Assembly (NCBI GenBank): GCA_030280995.1
Contig: JASXTE010000013.1
Location: 15,733,001-15,797,000 of the forward strand
Source: Hemileia vastatrix
Lineage: Eukaryota > Basidiomycota > Pucciniomycetes > Pucciniales > Zaghouaniaceae
Direction of reading: 5' to 3'
Length of the DNA stretch: 64,000 nucleotides
Below are positions 34,790-47,800 of the stretch, piece by piece (the first letter of the stretch is position 1; every line of letters begins with the position of its first letter). Both the position numbers and the translations under genes were made by a program. The notes beneath the pieces are model-generated. The model saw nothing but the letters and a program-made list of their open reading frames with translations. It had not been told where the DNA came from and searched no databases.

Positions 34790-37700
34790 TAATATTAAAA
34801 AGAACTATTGATTAATTGGTATTTGACCTTTCTGCCTCACTCATATTTATCATTTGATTGATTTTTGTCACCATTATGTTATTAATATTATAAGTATAGC
34901 AAAAACTCGTGTGCCAAATGCATACCGGGTGATGTTACACCTTTTATAATATTATTAAATAAAGGTAAAAAAATATGAAAATGATTTGTTTTACAAAAAA
35001 TAAATTGATATACAAAAGCAATATGAGGGATAAAAAGGTAAAATTAAAGGAATCAAATATGAAATAAAAAATTTAAATAAATATACTGCCATCAAGAGCA
35101 AGTAGACATGTTGGGGCAAATGTCCACCAGTGAGGCTAAACTTGGACTATAATTGCTTTTTTGAAAAACAAAAAAGTGCCAATCTGAGGTTTAAAAAAAC
35201 TTCAGCACAACCATTTAGCCATATCAAACAACTTCTAGTTCAATGATTGAGAGAGAATTGATCACACCAGACTGCATGTGACAAAAAGTGTCCAGCACAA
35301 GTTCGGCCGAACTTGTGCTGGACACATTTATGACGGAGAGTAGCTAGGGTAGAATTTTTCTTCAGTTAATCTGGTATTTCTTATAAACATGTCCATTGGT
35401 ACTTGATCATTGTGCCTCACTCATATATATCATTTGATTAATTTATTGTCACCATTATATTATTAATATTATAAGTATAGCAAAAACTCTTGTGCCAAAT
35501 GCATACCGGGTGATGTTACACCTTTTATAATAATATTAAATAAAGGTAAAAAAATATGAAAATGATTTGTTTTACAAAAAATAAATTGATATACAAAAGC
35601 AATATGAGGGATAAAAAGGTAAAATTAATCTCAAAGAGATCAATTATGAAAAACAAATTACTAGTAAAATTCTTGCTCTCAAGAGCCAGTAGAAGTGTTG
35701 AAAAAAATGGGAGCCATCAGGGCTAAATTGTAATAAGTGACCTTTTTTTTTAAAAGATAAAAAATTATACACCTGAGGTTGGGAAGAACAACAGGTGGAT
35801 GATTTAGCTAAACAAAACTGCTTGTAGTGAAGTTTAATAAAAAAATGTTTTTTTGTTGCCATATAGAGAATTGATCCCATCTGACTGCACGTGACTAAAA
35901 GTGTCCAGCACAAGTTCGGCCGAACTTGTGCTGGACACTTTTATGATGGAGAGTAGCTTGGGTGGAAATTTTCTTCAGTTCGTTCATCTTGTATTTCTCA
36001 TAAACATGTCTACTGGTATTTGATCAGTCTGTATCTTTCATATTTATCATCCGATTAATATTTTATCACCATTATATTATTAATGTTATTAGTATAGCAA
36101 AAACTTGTGTGCCAAATGCATACCATGTGAAGTTATACCTTCAATAATTTTTTAAAATAGATGTAAATAAATATGGAAAGGAATAGTTTTACAAAAATTA
36201 AATTGAAATTTAAAAGTAAAAAGAGGAATAAAAGAGTAAAATAAAAGTCAAAAAGTTAAAATATGAAAAAAATACTGGTAAAATTCCTGCTATCAAGAGC
36301 AAGTAGAGGTGTTAAAGCAAATAGGAGCCATCAGGGCTTAATTGTAATAAGTCACCTTTTCTTTAAAGATAAAAAATTATACACCTGATATTGGGCAGAA
36401 CAGCAGGTGGATGATTCAGCTAAACCAAACTACTTCTAGTGAAATTTGATAAAAAAATTTTTTTGTTGCCATACAGAGAATTGATCCCATCTGACTGAAC
36501 ATGACCAAAAGTGTCCAGCACAAGTTTGGCCAAACTTGTGCTGGACACTTCTATGATGGAGAGCGGCTGGGGTATAATTTTTCTTCAGTTCATCTGGTAT
36601 TTCTTACAAGCATGTCTACTGGTATTTTATCTTTGTGCCTCACTCATACATATTGTTTGATTAATTTTTTGTCTTAATTATATTATTAATTATATAAGTA
36701 TAGCAAAAAATTGTTTGCCAAATGCATACTGAGTGATGTTACACATTTTATAATATTATTAAAAAAATGTATAAAAATATTAAAGTAATTTATTTTAAAA
36801 TTTATTAATTGATATCCAAGAGCAATATGAGGAATAAAAAATTAATTTAAAGCGATCAAATATGAAAGAAGAAATCCAAGTATTATTGCTAATATCAAAG
36901 GCCAGTAGAGATGTTGAAGCAAATGAGAGCCGTCAGGGATAAATTGTACTTAATTGATTGTTTTTTAAAGATAAAAAATTGTGTGCCTGTGGTTTGGATG
37001 AACTCTAGGTGGATAATTCAGCTATATCAAACTACATCTAGTGAAGTTTCTTATCAAATAATTTTTTTCATTTCCATAGAGAGAATTGATCCCATCTGAC
37101 TGCACCTGACCAAAAGTGTCCAGCACAAGTTTGGCTGAACTTGTGCTGGAGACTTTTATGATGGAGAGTAGCTAGGGTGCAGGTCTTCTTCAGTGCAACT
37201 GTTATTTTTTTAAAACATGTCAAATGGTATTTGATCTTTCTGTGTTATTCATATTTTATTATCTGATTAATTTTTTGTCATTAGAATTTTATTAATTTTA
37301 TTAGTACAGAAAAAACTTGTGCTCCAAATTCATGCCATGTTATATTACACCTTTTATAATATTATTAAAAAATGTTAAAAAAATATGAAAATGATTTCTT
37401 TTCCAAAATTATAAATTAATATCCAAATGTTACATGAGTGATAAAAAAGTAAAGTAAAAGAGATCAAATATGAAAAAGAAAAATTCAAGAAAAATTCCTG
37501 CCTTCAAGAGCCAGTAGAGGTGTTGAAACAAATGGGTGCCATCAGGGCTAAATTTGATAAAATTTAATTTTTTTTAAAGATAAAAATTTTTTTACCTGAG
37601 GTTTGGAAAAACTCAAGGCGGATAATTCAGCCATAACAAACTACTTCTAATGTAATTATTTATCATTTTTTTAATTTAATTTCCACAGAGAGAATTGATC

Positions 37701-40700
37701 CCATCTAACTGCACCTGAACAAAAGTGTCCAGCACAAGTTCGGCCGAACTTGTGCTGGACACTTTTATGATGGAGAGTAGCTAGGGTGGAAGTGTTTCTC
37801 AGTACATCAGTTTTTTGTTTTTCACATTTCTATTGGGTTTTTAACTTTTTTTTATCATTCATATTTATCTTATAATTAATTTTTTGTCACCATATATATT
37901 ATTAATGTTTCTAGTATAGCAAAAACCTGCATGCCAAATGCAAAATTGGTGATGTTACAACTTTAATAATATTATTATATAAAGTTAAAAAAATATGAAT
38001 ATGTTTAGTTTTTAAAAAAAAATTGATATTTAAAATTAAAAAGAGTAATAGAAAAGTAAAATGAAAATAAATGGGATCAAATACGAAATAAAAAATACAA
38101 GTAAAATTTTTACTATCAAGAGCCAGAAGTGGTGTTGGGACAGTTGGGGACCCCTAGGTCAAGACTTAGTCTAAACTTACTTTTATGTATAGCTAACAAA
38201 TTTTGAACTGAGGTTTGGACAGACTTCCAGGAGAAAATTTTACAATATTAAACATTCTTTACTTCAATAATTGAGTGAAATATCATTTTTATTGCCATAG
38301 AGAGAATTTATCTCATATGACTTCATGCAACCAAAAGTGTCCAGCACAAGCTCGGCCAAACTTGTGCTGGACACTTTTATAATTGAGAGTAGGCATACAG
38401 CAAATCTTCTTAAACTCAAAAGGGATTTCTTATAAACATTTCCACTGGAATTTGATCTTTCTGTGTTATTTAAATTTACCATTTGATTATTTTTTTGTCA
38501 TCATTATATTGTTAACGTTATTACTATAGTAATAACTTGTGTGAAAAATGCATACCAGGTGGTGTTCCACCTTTAATCATATATTATTAAATAAGGTATA
38601 AGAGTATGAAAATTATTTATTTTAAAAATTAAAAATTGATATCCAAAGCAATATGAGCAATAAAAAAGTAAAATAAAAGGGATAAAATAAGAAAAAAAAA
38701 TCTAAGGAAAATTCCCACTATCAATAACAAGTAGAGGTGTTAGATCAAATGTGCACCACCAGGGCTAAACTTGCACTATATTTTCTTTTTTGTTAAACCA
38801 AAGAAAGTGTCCTGATGAGTTTTGAAAATTCATCAGGAGGACATTTTGGCAATATCAAACTACTTATTGTGCAATGATTGAGCAAAATGTCATTTTCATT
38901 TCCATAGAGTAAATTTATCCCATCTGACTGCATGCAACCAGAAGTGTCCAGCACAAGTTCGGCGGAACTTATGCTGGACACTTTTATGATGCTGAGTATC
39001 TAGGGTGCAGGTCTTCTTCAGTTCATCAGGTATTCCTTATAAACAAATCCACTTGTATATGATCTTTCTGTGTCATTCATATTTATCATTTGATTCATTG
39101 TTTTTCACCATTATAATATTAATGTTATTAGTATTGAAAAAATTTGTAAGCCAAATGCATACTGGGAGATGCTACATCTTTCATAATCTTATTAAATAAA
39201 AGTAAAAAAAATATGAAAATTATTAGTTTTACAATAAATAAATTGATATTTGAAAGCAAAAACAGGAATAAAAAATTAAAATAAAAGTGATTAAATATGA
39301 AATTAAACATTCAAATAAAATTTCTGCCATCAAAGATAATTTGAGTTTTCAGACCAAATTTGCACCACCAGTTCTAGATTTGGAATATTTTTTCTTTTTT
39401 TTAAAATTAATAAAAGTGTCCACCTGATGTTTTCCAAAAAGTCAGGAGGATAATATAGCAGTATAAAGCTACTTCTTGTGCAATGATTGAGCAAAAATTC
39501 ATTTTAACTTCCATTGAGTAAATTTATCCCATCTGACTGCATGCAACCAAAAGTGTCCAGCACAAGCTCAGCTGAAATTGTGCTGGCACTTTTATGATGG
39601 AGAGTAGCTAGGGTGCAAGTCTTCTTCAGTTAATCTTATATTCATTTTAAAAATGTCTATGGGTATTTGATCTTTCTGTGTCATACATATTTATAATTTG
39701 ATTATTTTTTAGTCACCATTATATTATTAATGTTTTTAGTATAGCAAAAAAATGTGTAATGAATGTACACTGGATGATTTTACAACTTTAATAATATAAT
39801 ATAATAAATATAAAAAAATGTGAAAGTTATCAGTTTTACCAAAATAAAATTGATATTTAAAAGCTAAAGGATAAATAAAAGGGTAAGATTAAAATTAAAG
39901 AGATCAAACAAGAAATAAAGATATTAAGTATAATTTCTGCTATCATGAGCCAGTAGAGGCTTCAGAAAAAATGGGCACCATCATAGATTAACATGGATCA
40001 AATTTACTTTTTACCAAGGGAAAAAATTGTCTACCTTAGGCTTGGACAAACTTCAAGGGGACAATTTGTCTATGTAAAGCTACTTTCAGTGCAATGATGG
40101 AGTGATAATTCAGTCTCATTTCCATAAAAAGAATTGATTGCGTCTGACGGCATGCAACCAAAAGTGTCCATCACAAGTTTGGCCAAACTTGTGCTGGACA
40201 CTTTTATCATGAAGAGTATCCAGGGTGCAAGTAATTTATAATCATCTGAAATTTCTTATAAACATTTCCACTGTTATTAAATCTTTGTGCCTCACTCATA
40301 TTTATCAATTAATTAATTTTTTGTCACCATTATATTATTAATATTATCAGTGTAGCAAAAAATTGTGTGCCAAATGAATACTGGGTGATGTTACACCTTT
40401 TATAATATTATTAAATAAAGGTAAAAAAATATGAAAATGATTTATTTTACAAAAAATAAACTTCTATCCAAAAGCAATATGAGAGGAATAAAGTAAAATA
40501 AAAGAAATCAAAGATGAAAATTAAAATCCAAGTTAAATTCCTGCCATAAACAGAAAAAAGAGATGTTGAATTAAATTAGAACAATCAGGGCTAAACTTGC
40601 ACTAGATTTTCTTTTTTGTAAAAATAAAAAAAAAATCCACTTGAGCTTTACCAAAACTTCAGCATGAAAATTTTTCCATATCAAACAACTTCTAGTGTAA

Positions 40701-42010
40701 TTTTATATCAAAAATTTATCTTCATTTCCATAGAGAGAATTGCTCCCATCTGACTGCACCTGACCATAAGTGTCCAGCACAAGTTCGGCCGAACTTGTGC
40801 TGAAAACATTTTTAATGTAGAGTAGCTAGGGTAGAATTTTTCTTCAGTTCATCTAGTATTTCTTACAAACATGTCCACTGGTATTTTATATTTGTTCCTC
40901 ACTCATTAATATCATTTGATTAATTTTTGGTCGCCATTATATTATTAATTTTATAAGTATAGAAAAAACTCATGTGCCAAATGCATACCAGGTGATGTTA
41001 TGCCATTTATAATATTATTAAATAAATGTATAAAAATATGAAAATAGTTTATTTTAAAAAATATTAATTGATATCCAAAAGCAATATTAGGAATAAAAAA
41101 TTAAGTTAAAGGGATCAAATATGAAAAAAGAAATCCAAGTAATATTCCTACTATCAAAGGCCAGTAGAGGTGTTGAAGCAAATGAGAGCCATCAGGGATA
41201 AATTGTACTAAATTGACTTTTTTTCAAAGATAAAAAATTGTGCACCTGTGGTTTGGATGAAATCTAGGTAGAAAATTTGGCTATGTAAAACTACTTCTAG
41301 TGAAGTTTTTTATCCAAAAAATTTTTTTCATTGCCATAGTGAGAATTGATCTCATATGACTGCAACTGACCAAAAGTGTCCAGCACAAGTTTGGCTGAAC
41401 TTGTGCTGGACAATTTTTTGATGGTGAGTATCTAGGGTGCAGCTCTTCTTCAGTGCTACTGGTATTTTTTTAAAACTTATCAACTGGTATTTGATCTTTC
41501 TGTTTTATTAATATTTTATCATTTGATTAATTTTTTGTTACCAGTATATTATTATTTTTATAAGTATAGCAAAATAACATGTGCCAAATGCTTACAGGGT
41601 GATGTTAAACCTTTAATAATTCTATTAAATACAGGTAAAAAATTATGAAAATGATTTGTTTTACATAAAATTAATTGATATCTAAAAGAAAAAAAAGGGA
41701 TAAAAAGAAATAGGTTGAATAATAGGGATTTTATATGAAATTCAAAATTCAAGCTAAATGCCTACTTTCAAGGCTCAGAAGAGGTGTTGGATAAAATGGG
41801 CATCATCAGGAATAAAATTTTACTTAATTTGATTTTTTGAAAAACTAAATGAAGTTTTCAACTGATTTTTTCCAATATTTAGTTGGACACTTTATCTATA
41901 TCAAATTACTTCTAGTACCATGATTGACCAAATTAAATCCTCATTTCCATATGCAGAATTGATCCCATATGGCTGGACCAGGCCAAAGGTGTCAACCACA
42001 GGTTTGAGAA
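34790..42010. repeat. ~608-bp satellite array with central long palindrome, 12 units
   Basis: Palindrome centres start (first base of GTGTC) at 35288, 35901, 36511, 37116, 37725, 38337, 38944, 39553, 40164, 40770, 41376 and 41989; spacings are 605-613 bp. The arm is GTGTCCAGCACAAGTTCGG followed directly by its reverse complement, extended to 46 bp (AAAA...TTTT) in the best units. Each unit also carries GAGAATTGATCCCATCTGAC before the palindrome, ATGATGGAGAGTAGCTAGGG after it, and a CCAAATGCATACCGGGTGAT-type block. The twelfth is degraded. No gene is inside. Confidence 0.9.
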
Positions 42011-42840
42011 TTCTTCTGGTGGACACTTTTATGATGGAAAGTAGTAGGGTGCAAGTCTTCTTTAGTTAATCTAGTATTCCTCATAAACATTTCCAACTTA
42101 TTTTTGGCCAAAAATCAGGTGGAAAGTTTTTCCATATAAAATTACTTCTAATGCCATGATTGACTAAAAATTGATTCTCATTGCCATATAGAGAGTTGAT
42201 CCCATATGACTGGATCAGGCAAAAGTGTCACCACAATTTTTGATAAACTTAAGTTTGAAAATTTTATGATGGAAAGTAATTGCAAGTCTTCTTCATTTCA
42301 TCAAGTAATCCTCATAAAAAGTTCCACCTGTATTTTGGCCAAACTTCAGGTGGACACTTTGGCCATATTAAATTAATTCTAGTTCCATGTTTATAAAAAA
42401 CTGATACTTATTGCCATATATAGATATTAAACCCATCAGACTGTGCCTTTCCAAAAGTGTCTACCTGAATTATGGCTAAACCTCAGTTGGACACTTTTAT
42501 GATGCAGAGTAGCTAGGGCAAAAGTATTCTTCAGTTAATTTGGTATTCATAATAAATTTATCCTCCTGAAGTTTATCCTAACTTGAGGTGGACAATTTCA
42601 GAAAGCACCAGTTAGTCACTATCCATCAAAAAAGTGTCCACCAAAATTTTGGCTAAACTTGTGGTGGACCCCTTTGATCAGCCACAGTCAGATGAGATCA
42701 ACTCTTTAGATGGGAATGAGGATGATGTTTTGGTCAATCATTGAAATAGAAGTAGTGTGATGTGGCCAAATTACCCCCCTGAAGGTCAGACAAACCTCAG
42801 AAGGACACTTTTTAGCAGGTAGTAACTTAGAAAAATCCAT
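42011..42840. repeat. Shortened and inverted satellite remnants
   Basis: GTGTC cores continue at 42225, 42457 and 42634, but at 232-, 232- and 177-bp spacing. From about 42660 the flanking module is in reverse orientation: GATGAGATCAAC, GGGAATGAGGATGATGTTTT and CAATCATTGAAATAGAAGTAG mirror the upstream units. Confidence 0.7.
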
Positions 42841-43409
42841 TTATCAGAAGGAAAATATTTTATTGGATAGATGCCAAGGTTCCATACTTGTGTATTATGG
42901 TCAGTATTAATTTTGAAAGAGTCTGTCCAAGTAATTTCATTGCCCATCATGACTCATTTTGTTTTAAATGTTTCAAACTGCGTGATACAGTATTAAGGTG
43001 TCACATAGTATAATTAAGTTCTATTACGTGCCCTCCTATGATGCCTAAATTTATAATTTAATATCTTACATAATAATTTTTTTTATATAAATTCATCAAT
43101 ATTTTTTTTACTATCAAATTTAATAGAGCAAGTATCCTGAATTATTATATATGCATAAGGTTAGGTTAGATCAATTCGTGCTCAATTTTTTCTCATCAGA
43201 GGACCAAAATCAAGTTCTGGAGGATCAACTTGTGCATAATTTGGAATAAGTTGATATTCTGTCTATAATCAATCTGAGAATAAATGTAAATCTAACTCTA
43301 ATTTACTTATGTTTATAAAGTATTCATAAACCTGGCATATTTAAGGGACACTCTAAATTTCAAGAGAGGGGATTGCTAGCAATTCACCCCTAGATTTCCT
43401 GTGGTGAAT

Positions 43410-43884
43410 GATGAAATTACTTATTTAGAAGTTATTTATAGCCCTTTTCTTTCTTCTTTCAGTTTTTTATTTAAGTAATAACACACATATATGTTGTTTT
43501 TGGGTTGTTTTTATTTTTTGATGGATTATCCTGTGTTATTTTTTTATTTTTGGTAGTGATATGGTTCTTCTTTTTTGAGGGGAAAGTCCTTTGGTTACTA
43601 AAGCCTGTGAAATTACTTGAAGTAGACAATGAGGTACTCTTAAGTTGTGTAATATCCATTTATAGCAGTGTAATGGTTCTGGGAAACAAGTAGTGGACAA
43701 CAGGGATTTATGGCTATATAAGGAGGAAGTTTTTGAACTATTATTCTACATTCTTTACATCACCTTCCAAACATATAAAATATCAATTATGTTTAATTTT
43801 CATTAGTGCTGTTAAATTCTTTTAAATATATTTTTAAATCATTATCTCTATTTTTCTGCCAACCCTAAGCTGTATAACATTTAT
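43410..43884. other. AT-rich spacer, nothing recognised
   Basis: Two mutually antisense 62-codon frames (43471-43693) look like chance. No element boundary apart from its two neighbours. Confidence 0.5.
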
Positions 43885-43887
43885 AAT

Positions 43888-44337
43888 AAGGGGTATCAAT
43901 GTTCAGGGATCCGCAATTAGGGATCAGGAATTTTTTTCCCCGGGATCAGACATTATTAATTGTGGAAGATTCTTACCCACTAGCCCTGGGGCTAGTGGAT
44001 AAGGAATACACAATAATGCATTATGCAGCCTCTTTTACCACAATTTCCATTCCTGATTCCTGATCCCAAACTCATCACATCCATGAGGCATATCCAGAGA
44101 GTAGTTCAAGATGTGGTTATGGCATAAAGTTGTGCAACATGTGGTTATGACAGAAAGTTGTCCAAGATGTGTTTATGAAAAATTGAGTAGAAAATAGTTG
44201 GATAAGAGGTGAACATTGACACGTAAAGTTTCTAATAACCCAATTATTAGTAAAATTAATTTCAGAAGATAATTGGGGTATAAGGATTTTTATCTGCAAC
44301 TAAATGAATTGCAGATCCCTGAACATTGATACCCCCT
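43888..44337. mobile_element. 450-bp MITE derived from H2
   Basis: TIRs of about 31 bp: AAGGGGTATCAATGTTCAGG then GATCCGCAATT at the left; the right end is nearly its reverse complement. AAT flanks it on both sides (43885-43887, 44338-44340). Its left ~200 bp match H2 5652-5846 (CACTAGCCC(C/T)GGGGCTAGTG and CCCAAACTCATCACATC). Its right ~250 bp match H2 14866-15112 (ATATCCAGAGAGTAGT(C/T)CAAG and repeated GATGTG(G/T)TTATG). It is a simple internal deletion, presumably mobilised in trans by H2-type transposase. Confidence 0.9.
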
Positions 44338-44340
44338 AAT

Positions 44341-45339
44341 AAGTGAGATTAAATTACTGAGACCATTATCCCCACACAATATGTGGGGGAGACTTTCTAG
44401 CAAGTCCTCAAATTAAGATAAGATGGAACTCAGACTGGACTCAGACTGAGCTCATACTCAAATGAGACTGAAATCTGCTTGACTTTATTCTAAATTTGGT
44501 GCCAATACTCAATAGGGGGTATAAATGTTGAACAATCAGTAATTAAATTAATTTTAGATAAAAATCCTTATGCCTCAATTATTTTCCACAATTAAATTTG
44601 CTAATAATTGGGTTATCAAGCATTTGACATGTAAAATTTAACCTCTATCTGACATTTTTATCCTTAATTTTTCATAACCACATCTTGGACAGCTTTCTAT
44701 AAATCCCAGCCTCCCTACCTTGCTCTGCACTACCACCCTCATCCCATCCTTTCTATTCCTTCTATCTGTTCAGATCCCTCCCCATCTGATCTTCTCATTT
44801 ATTCCCTTTTTCATCATTAAATATCCTAAAATGCCTTTTTATAACATAACTTATCAAATAAAGCATTCTCCCACTTGTTCTTCAAATTAAACTACTCTCT
44901 CTTTCCTCTTTTCAGTCAGGAAATTAAAAACCATTCAACTGAAAATTCACAAATCAAATGTGCTTCATTCAGGTCTGTATGGGGTTTTAAGTGGGGTTTA
45001 TTAGTTTGTAGCCCCCCACCAACAAAAGCAATTCTTAATAATCAAACCTTTTTCTTTTTCACCCTGGGATCAAACATTTCTCCAATCTTTACTTTCCACA
45101 GCAACATCACAACCACCTAAAACAGCCCAAATTTCCTTAATTTCTAATATCCCATCTTCTTTCTCTCCAATTGATGAAATCAGCTATCTTTTACCTAACC
45201 TTAGAGTTTCTGCAGCCACTTATAGTACTCTCACTAATTCAATAAACAAGTGAAAACATGGAGCTGCAGAAGACCACTGAAACTTTGAGGATGAATTATT
45301 AGGGGTTTTCCTTACTCTACAAAAAATCCCAAGAGTTGT
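44341..45339. other. Element fragments: CACTA-like half and an H2-family end
   Basis: 44366-44510 begins CACACAATATGTGGGGG with TTCTAGCAAGTCC and ACTCAGACTG repeats, related to the MITE in H3a. At 44514 an H2-family end starts AGGGGGTATAAATGTT, preceded by AAT, and the next ~200 bp match the reverse complement of H2's right end (GATAAAAATCCTTATGCC(T)CAATTAT). Its other end is not seen. No gene is supported in the rest. Confidence 0.55.
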
Positions 45340-45560
45340 GAGAGTGACCCAGACAGATTTTTGAGTGTTACAATTGAGTTGGCAAATCTCCAAGTGGTAA
45401 GAGTGAATCAGAAAAACAATTGAATGTTTCAATTGAATTAGAAAAATCTCAGAATGGTGATATATACTCAGAAAATTTTTTGAGTTTGGAAATTGACTTA
45501 GCCAAATTTACCAGTGGTGCAAGTGACTCCATCCAATATTTGAGTGAGGTGTGCAGATAA
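45340..45560 (+). repeat. 60-bp tandem repeat, about 3.5 copies
   Basis: Units share GAGT(G)A-x-CAGA, TTTGAGT, AATTGA(G/A)TT(G/A)G and A(A/G)TGGT. Reference points at 45378, 45438 and 45497 give a 60-bp period. The period is a multiple of three and gives a leucine-rich pattern in one frame, but stops interrupt it. Confidence 0.65.
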
Positions 45561-45621
45561 ATATTTTATTTAAGGGCTTAAGAATAGAAACATAGGTGTG
45601 TTATTCTACAGAAAGACATAA

Positions 45622-46407
45622 TGTCGAAGGGTCCTGAAGGTCTAGAAGATTTTTAATGGAGGTTCAATGGCCATGATAGGTGGATTATTGGATTTTTTCA
45701 AAGTCAAAAGTACGTATTATTTCTTTTTTTTATTTACTCAATTTAAAATAGGTAAAATTATTATAATTATTATCAAAATCTATAATTTAGGACTACTATG
45801 TTGTTAGTACTAAAATAAGAAATAATTTTAATAAATTTTTTGATTTAATGAGTTAATAAAAATAAGTAAGTAAGTAAGAATGATCAAAAACAAACAGAAA
45901 GGGAGGCCTTATAAAAGAAAAGAGAGACAAAGCACAGAGGAGAAAATCCTATGTGTACAGGAGTATGAGAGAAGAAGAAAAATATTCCAGAATTTTTTTT
46001 TTTCAAATTATAAGTTTTTTCTAGAAAGAAAGTGTTAAAAATGTGTATTTACTGTATATGTCAGAAATAAATTGGTTTATTTAAAAATTACAGTAAGTGT
46101 CATTTTTAAATAGGTAATTTGAATTTCTTGTATATATTTATTAAATTTTAATATAAAATTTTATTTCAATATTAAATTTTATTTCTCTCAACCTGTCATT
46201 GAGCATGGCATTAGGAAATAGAAATGTAAGGGACATTTTAATATTAAATTTAATTATTTAATGTTTTGTAACTAGTTAATTTATTACAAGTAAATTTAAA
46301 GTAAATATATTATAATTAATAATAATATATAATAAATAAAAAGGTTTGGCTTCATCCCAGTAAATAATTTATTTTTTTACTGGGTAAGTCTAGCAGCCTG
46401 GCTGACA
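45622..46407 (-). repeat. G3 3' LTR
   Basis: Plus-strand start TGTCGAAGGG, end AGCCTGGCTGACA; ~786 bp. It is the downstream LTR of the minus-strand element, next to the pol 3' end at 46408. Confidence 0.8.
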
Positions 46408-46719
46408 CTCACTCACTCTAAAAAACAATAAAAAAATGCTATGATTTTTTCTTTTTATATTTCTTTAGAAGAGTAGAAAGATTAGATACCTCCTTCTGAG
46501 GTATCTATGAATAATATTCAGATGCTTTACTCTTGAATCTCAATAAGTATTCTGTACCTTTTTCAGCAGTAACTATTCTATCATTTTAAATCTTATAAAT
46601 TTCAGCTGTATCAGTGATCTCATTAGGGGTCTTCTTTGGTCTTCCCCTCATTTTGGAAAAAAAATCACTATTTGATGAGTAAGGTTTCAAAAGAGATATT
46701 GGAAAAACAGGATGTTTTC
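46408..46719 (-). pseudogene. pol: 3' end of G3 pol plus polypurine-like tract
   Basis: It is homologous to the last 310 bp of G1 pol (22751-23088): a CCTGTTTTTCC-type start, a KK-rich end, then a run of T followed by AGAGTGAGTGAG before the LTR. It continues the reading that stops at 55236 on the other side of G2. Confidence 0.75.
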
Positions 46720-47534
46720 TGTCAAGGTTCACTTTTGGTCTAGAAGCTTTGGTACGGTGTTATATGAAGATTTTAAGGATTTATTGGACTCTCAATAATT
46801 AGGTACGTATTTTCTCAATCAAAGATGATTCTTTTACTCAATAATAAGAGGTAGATTAAAATATTTATATAATTTATAGATTAGAATTACTTCTTTGTAA
46901 ATACTAAAGATATAAAATATAAGAAATAAGTGTTTAACTTTTGTAGTTGTAGTAATAAGTGAGTTGGTAAAAAGAATGATTAAAAGACAACAAAAAGAGA
47001 GACCTTTTATAGGCAAAGGAGAGACAAATCACGGTCATCAAATTCTAAAAACAGTAGTAGGAGAGAGAGAAAAGAACATTCCAGAAGGAATATTTCAAAT
47101 AATAAAGTTATTCTAAAAAGAAGGCATCAAAAAGATGTATTTACAGAGTATGTCAGAAATACATCAATATATTTAATATTTACTGTAGAAGTCAATTCTA
47201 AATAAGAAATTTGAATTTTTTGTATATATTTAATATTATTTGAATATTTAAATCTTATTTTATCTTAATATCTATTTTTTAATATGAAATTTTAATTTTT
47301 TCCAACCTGTCAAATGAGCACGGTGTTAGAGAAAAATATAAGGGACAAAATTATATTTTTAATTTTAATTATTTATTTAATTTTTTAATTTTAACATTCT
47401 GTAATTATTTAATTTATTATAACTAATTTTAATGTAACTAAATTATAATTAAATAATAATTAAAATGATAAGGTGCGGCTCATCCAGTAAATGATTAATT
47501 ATTTCACTGGGTAAGTCTAGTAGCCTGGCTGAAA
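46720..47534 (-). repeat. G2 LTR (left copy), flanked directly by TTTTC
   Basis: It starts TGTCAAGGTTCACTTTTGG and ends AGCCTGGCTGAAA (a C-to-A change from GCTGACA). The 5-bp TTTTC lies on both sides, as expected for a solo LTR in pol. Confidence 0.85.
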
Positions 47535-47800
47535 TTTTCTGTCATATGGAGAATACAGTATAAATTCAATTGCATTATCACCAACCATTCTCCTGACAAC
47601 AAGTGGACCTACAAATGGGTCTTTTGATTTGTTATTACCTTGTAAATTGAAGTGGACTGTAGAAATCAACATTTCATCACCCTTTTTTTAAGTTTATTCT
47701 TTATGGGATTTGTCCCATCTTTTCTTCTCATATTCAAAGAATTTTTAAATACATTTTTGAGCATGACTTCTGAAATGTTGTTTCATTTGAAGAAAAGATT

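Larger units (their letters stand above)
33532..43406. mobile_element. CACTA-like non-autonomous transposon packed with satellite (9.9 kb)
   Basis: The left end starts CACCACGGGAAATCTGGGGG then TGAACTGCTAGCA. The right end, read inward, starts CACCACAGGAAATCTAGGGG then TGAATTGCTAGCA. About 34 of 39 positions match. AAT flanks both sides (33529-33531, 43407-43409), the 3-bp duplication of CACTA/EnSpm elements. The CAC start followed by a GAAA tract also fits. No transposase is seen. The interior is an ATGCAT-rich block and then the ~608-bp satellite array, so the element either captured or generated a satellite. Confidence 0.8.

Noticed and set aside
34790..42010. CRISPR-like array (regular repeats)
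   Set aside because: Units are ~608 bp, the palindrome is not a CRISPR repeat length with unique spacers, and the context is a eukaryotic transposon.
45340..45560. Leucine-rich-repeat protein
   Set aside because: The 60-bp period gives a leucine pattern, but every frame has stops and there is no extended ORF.
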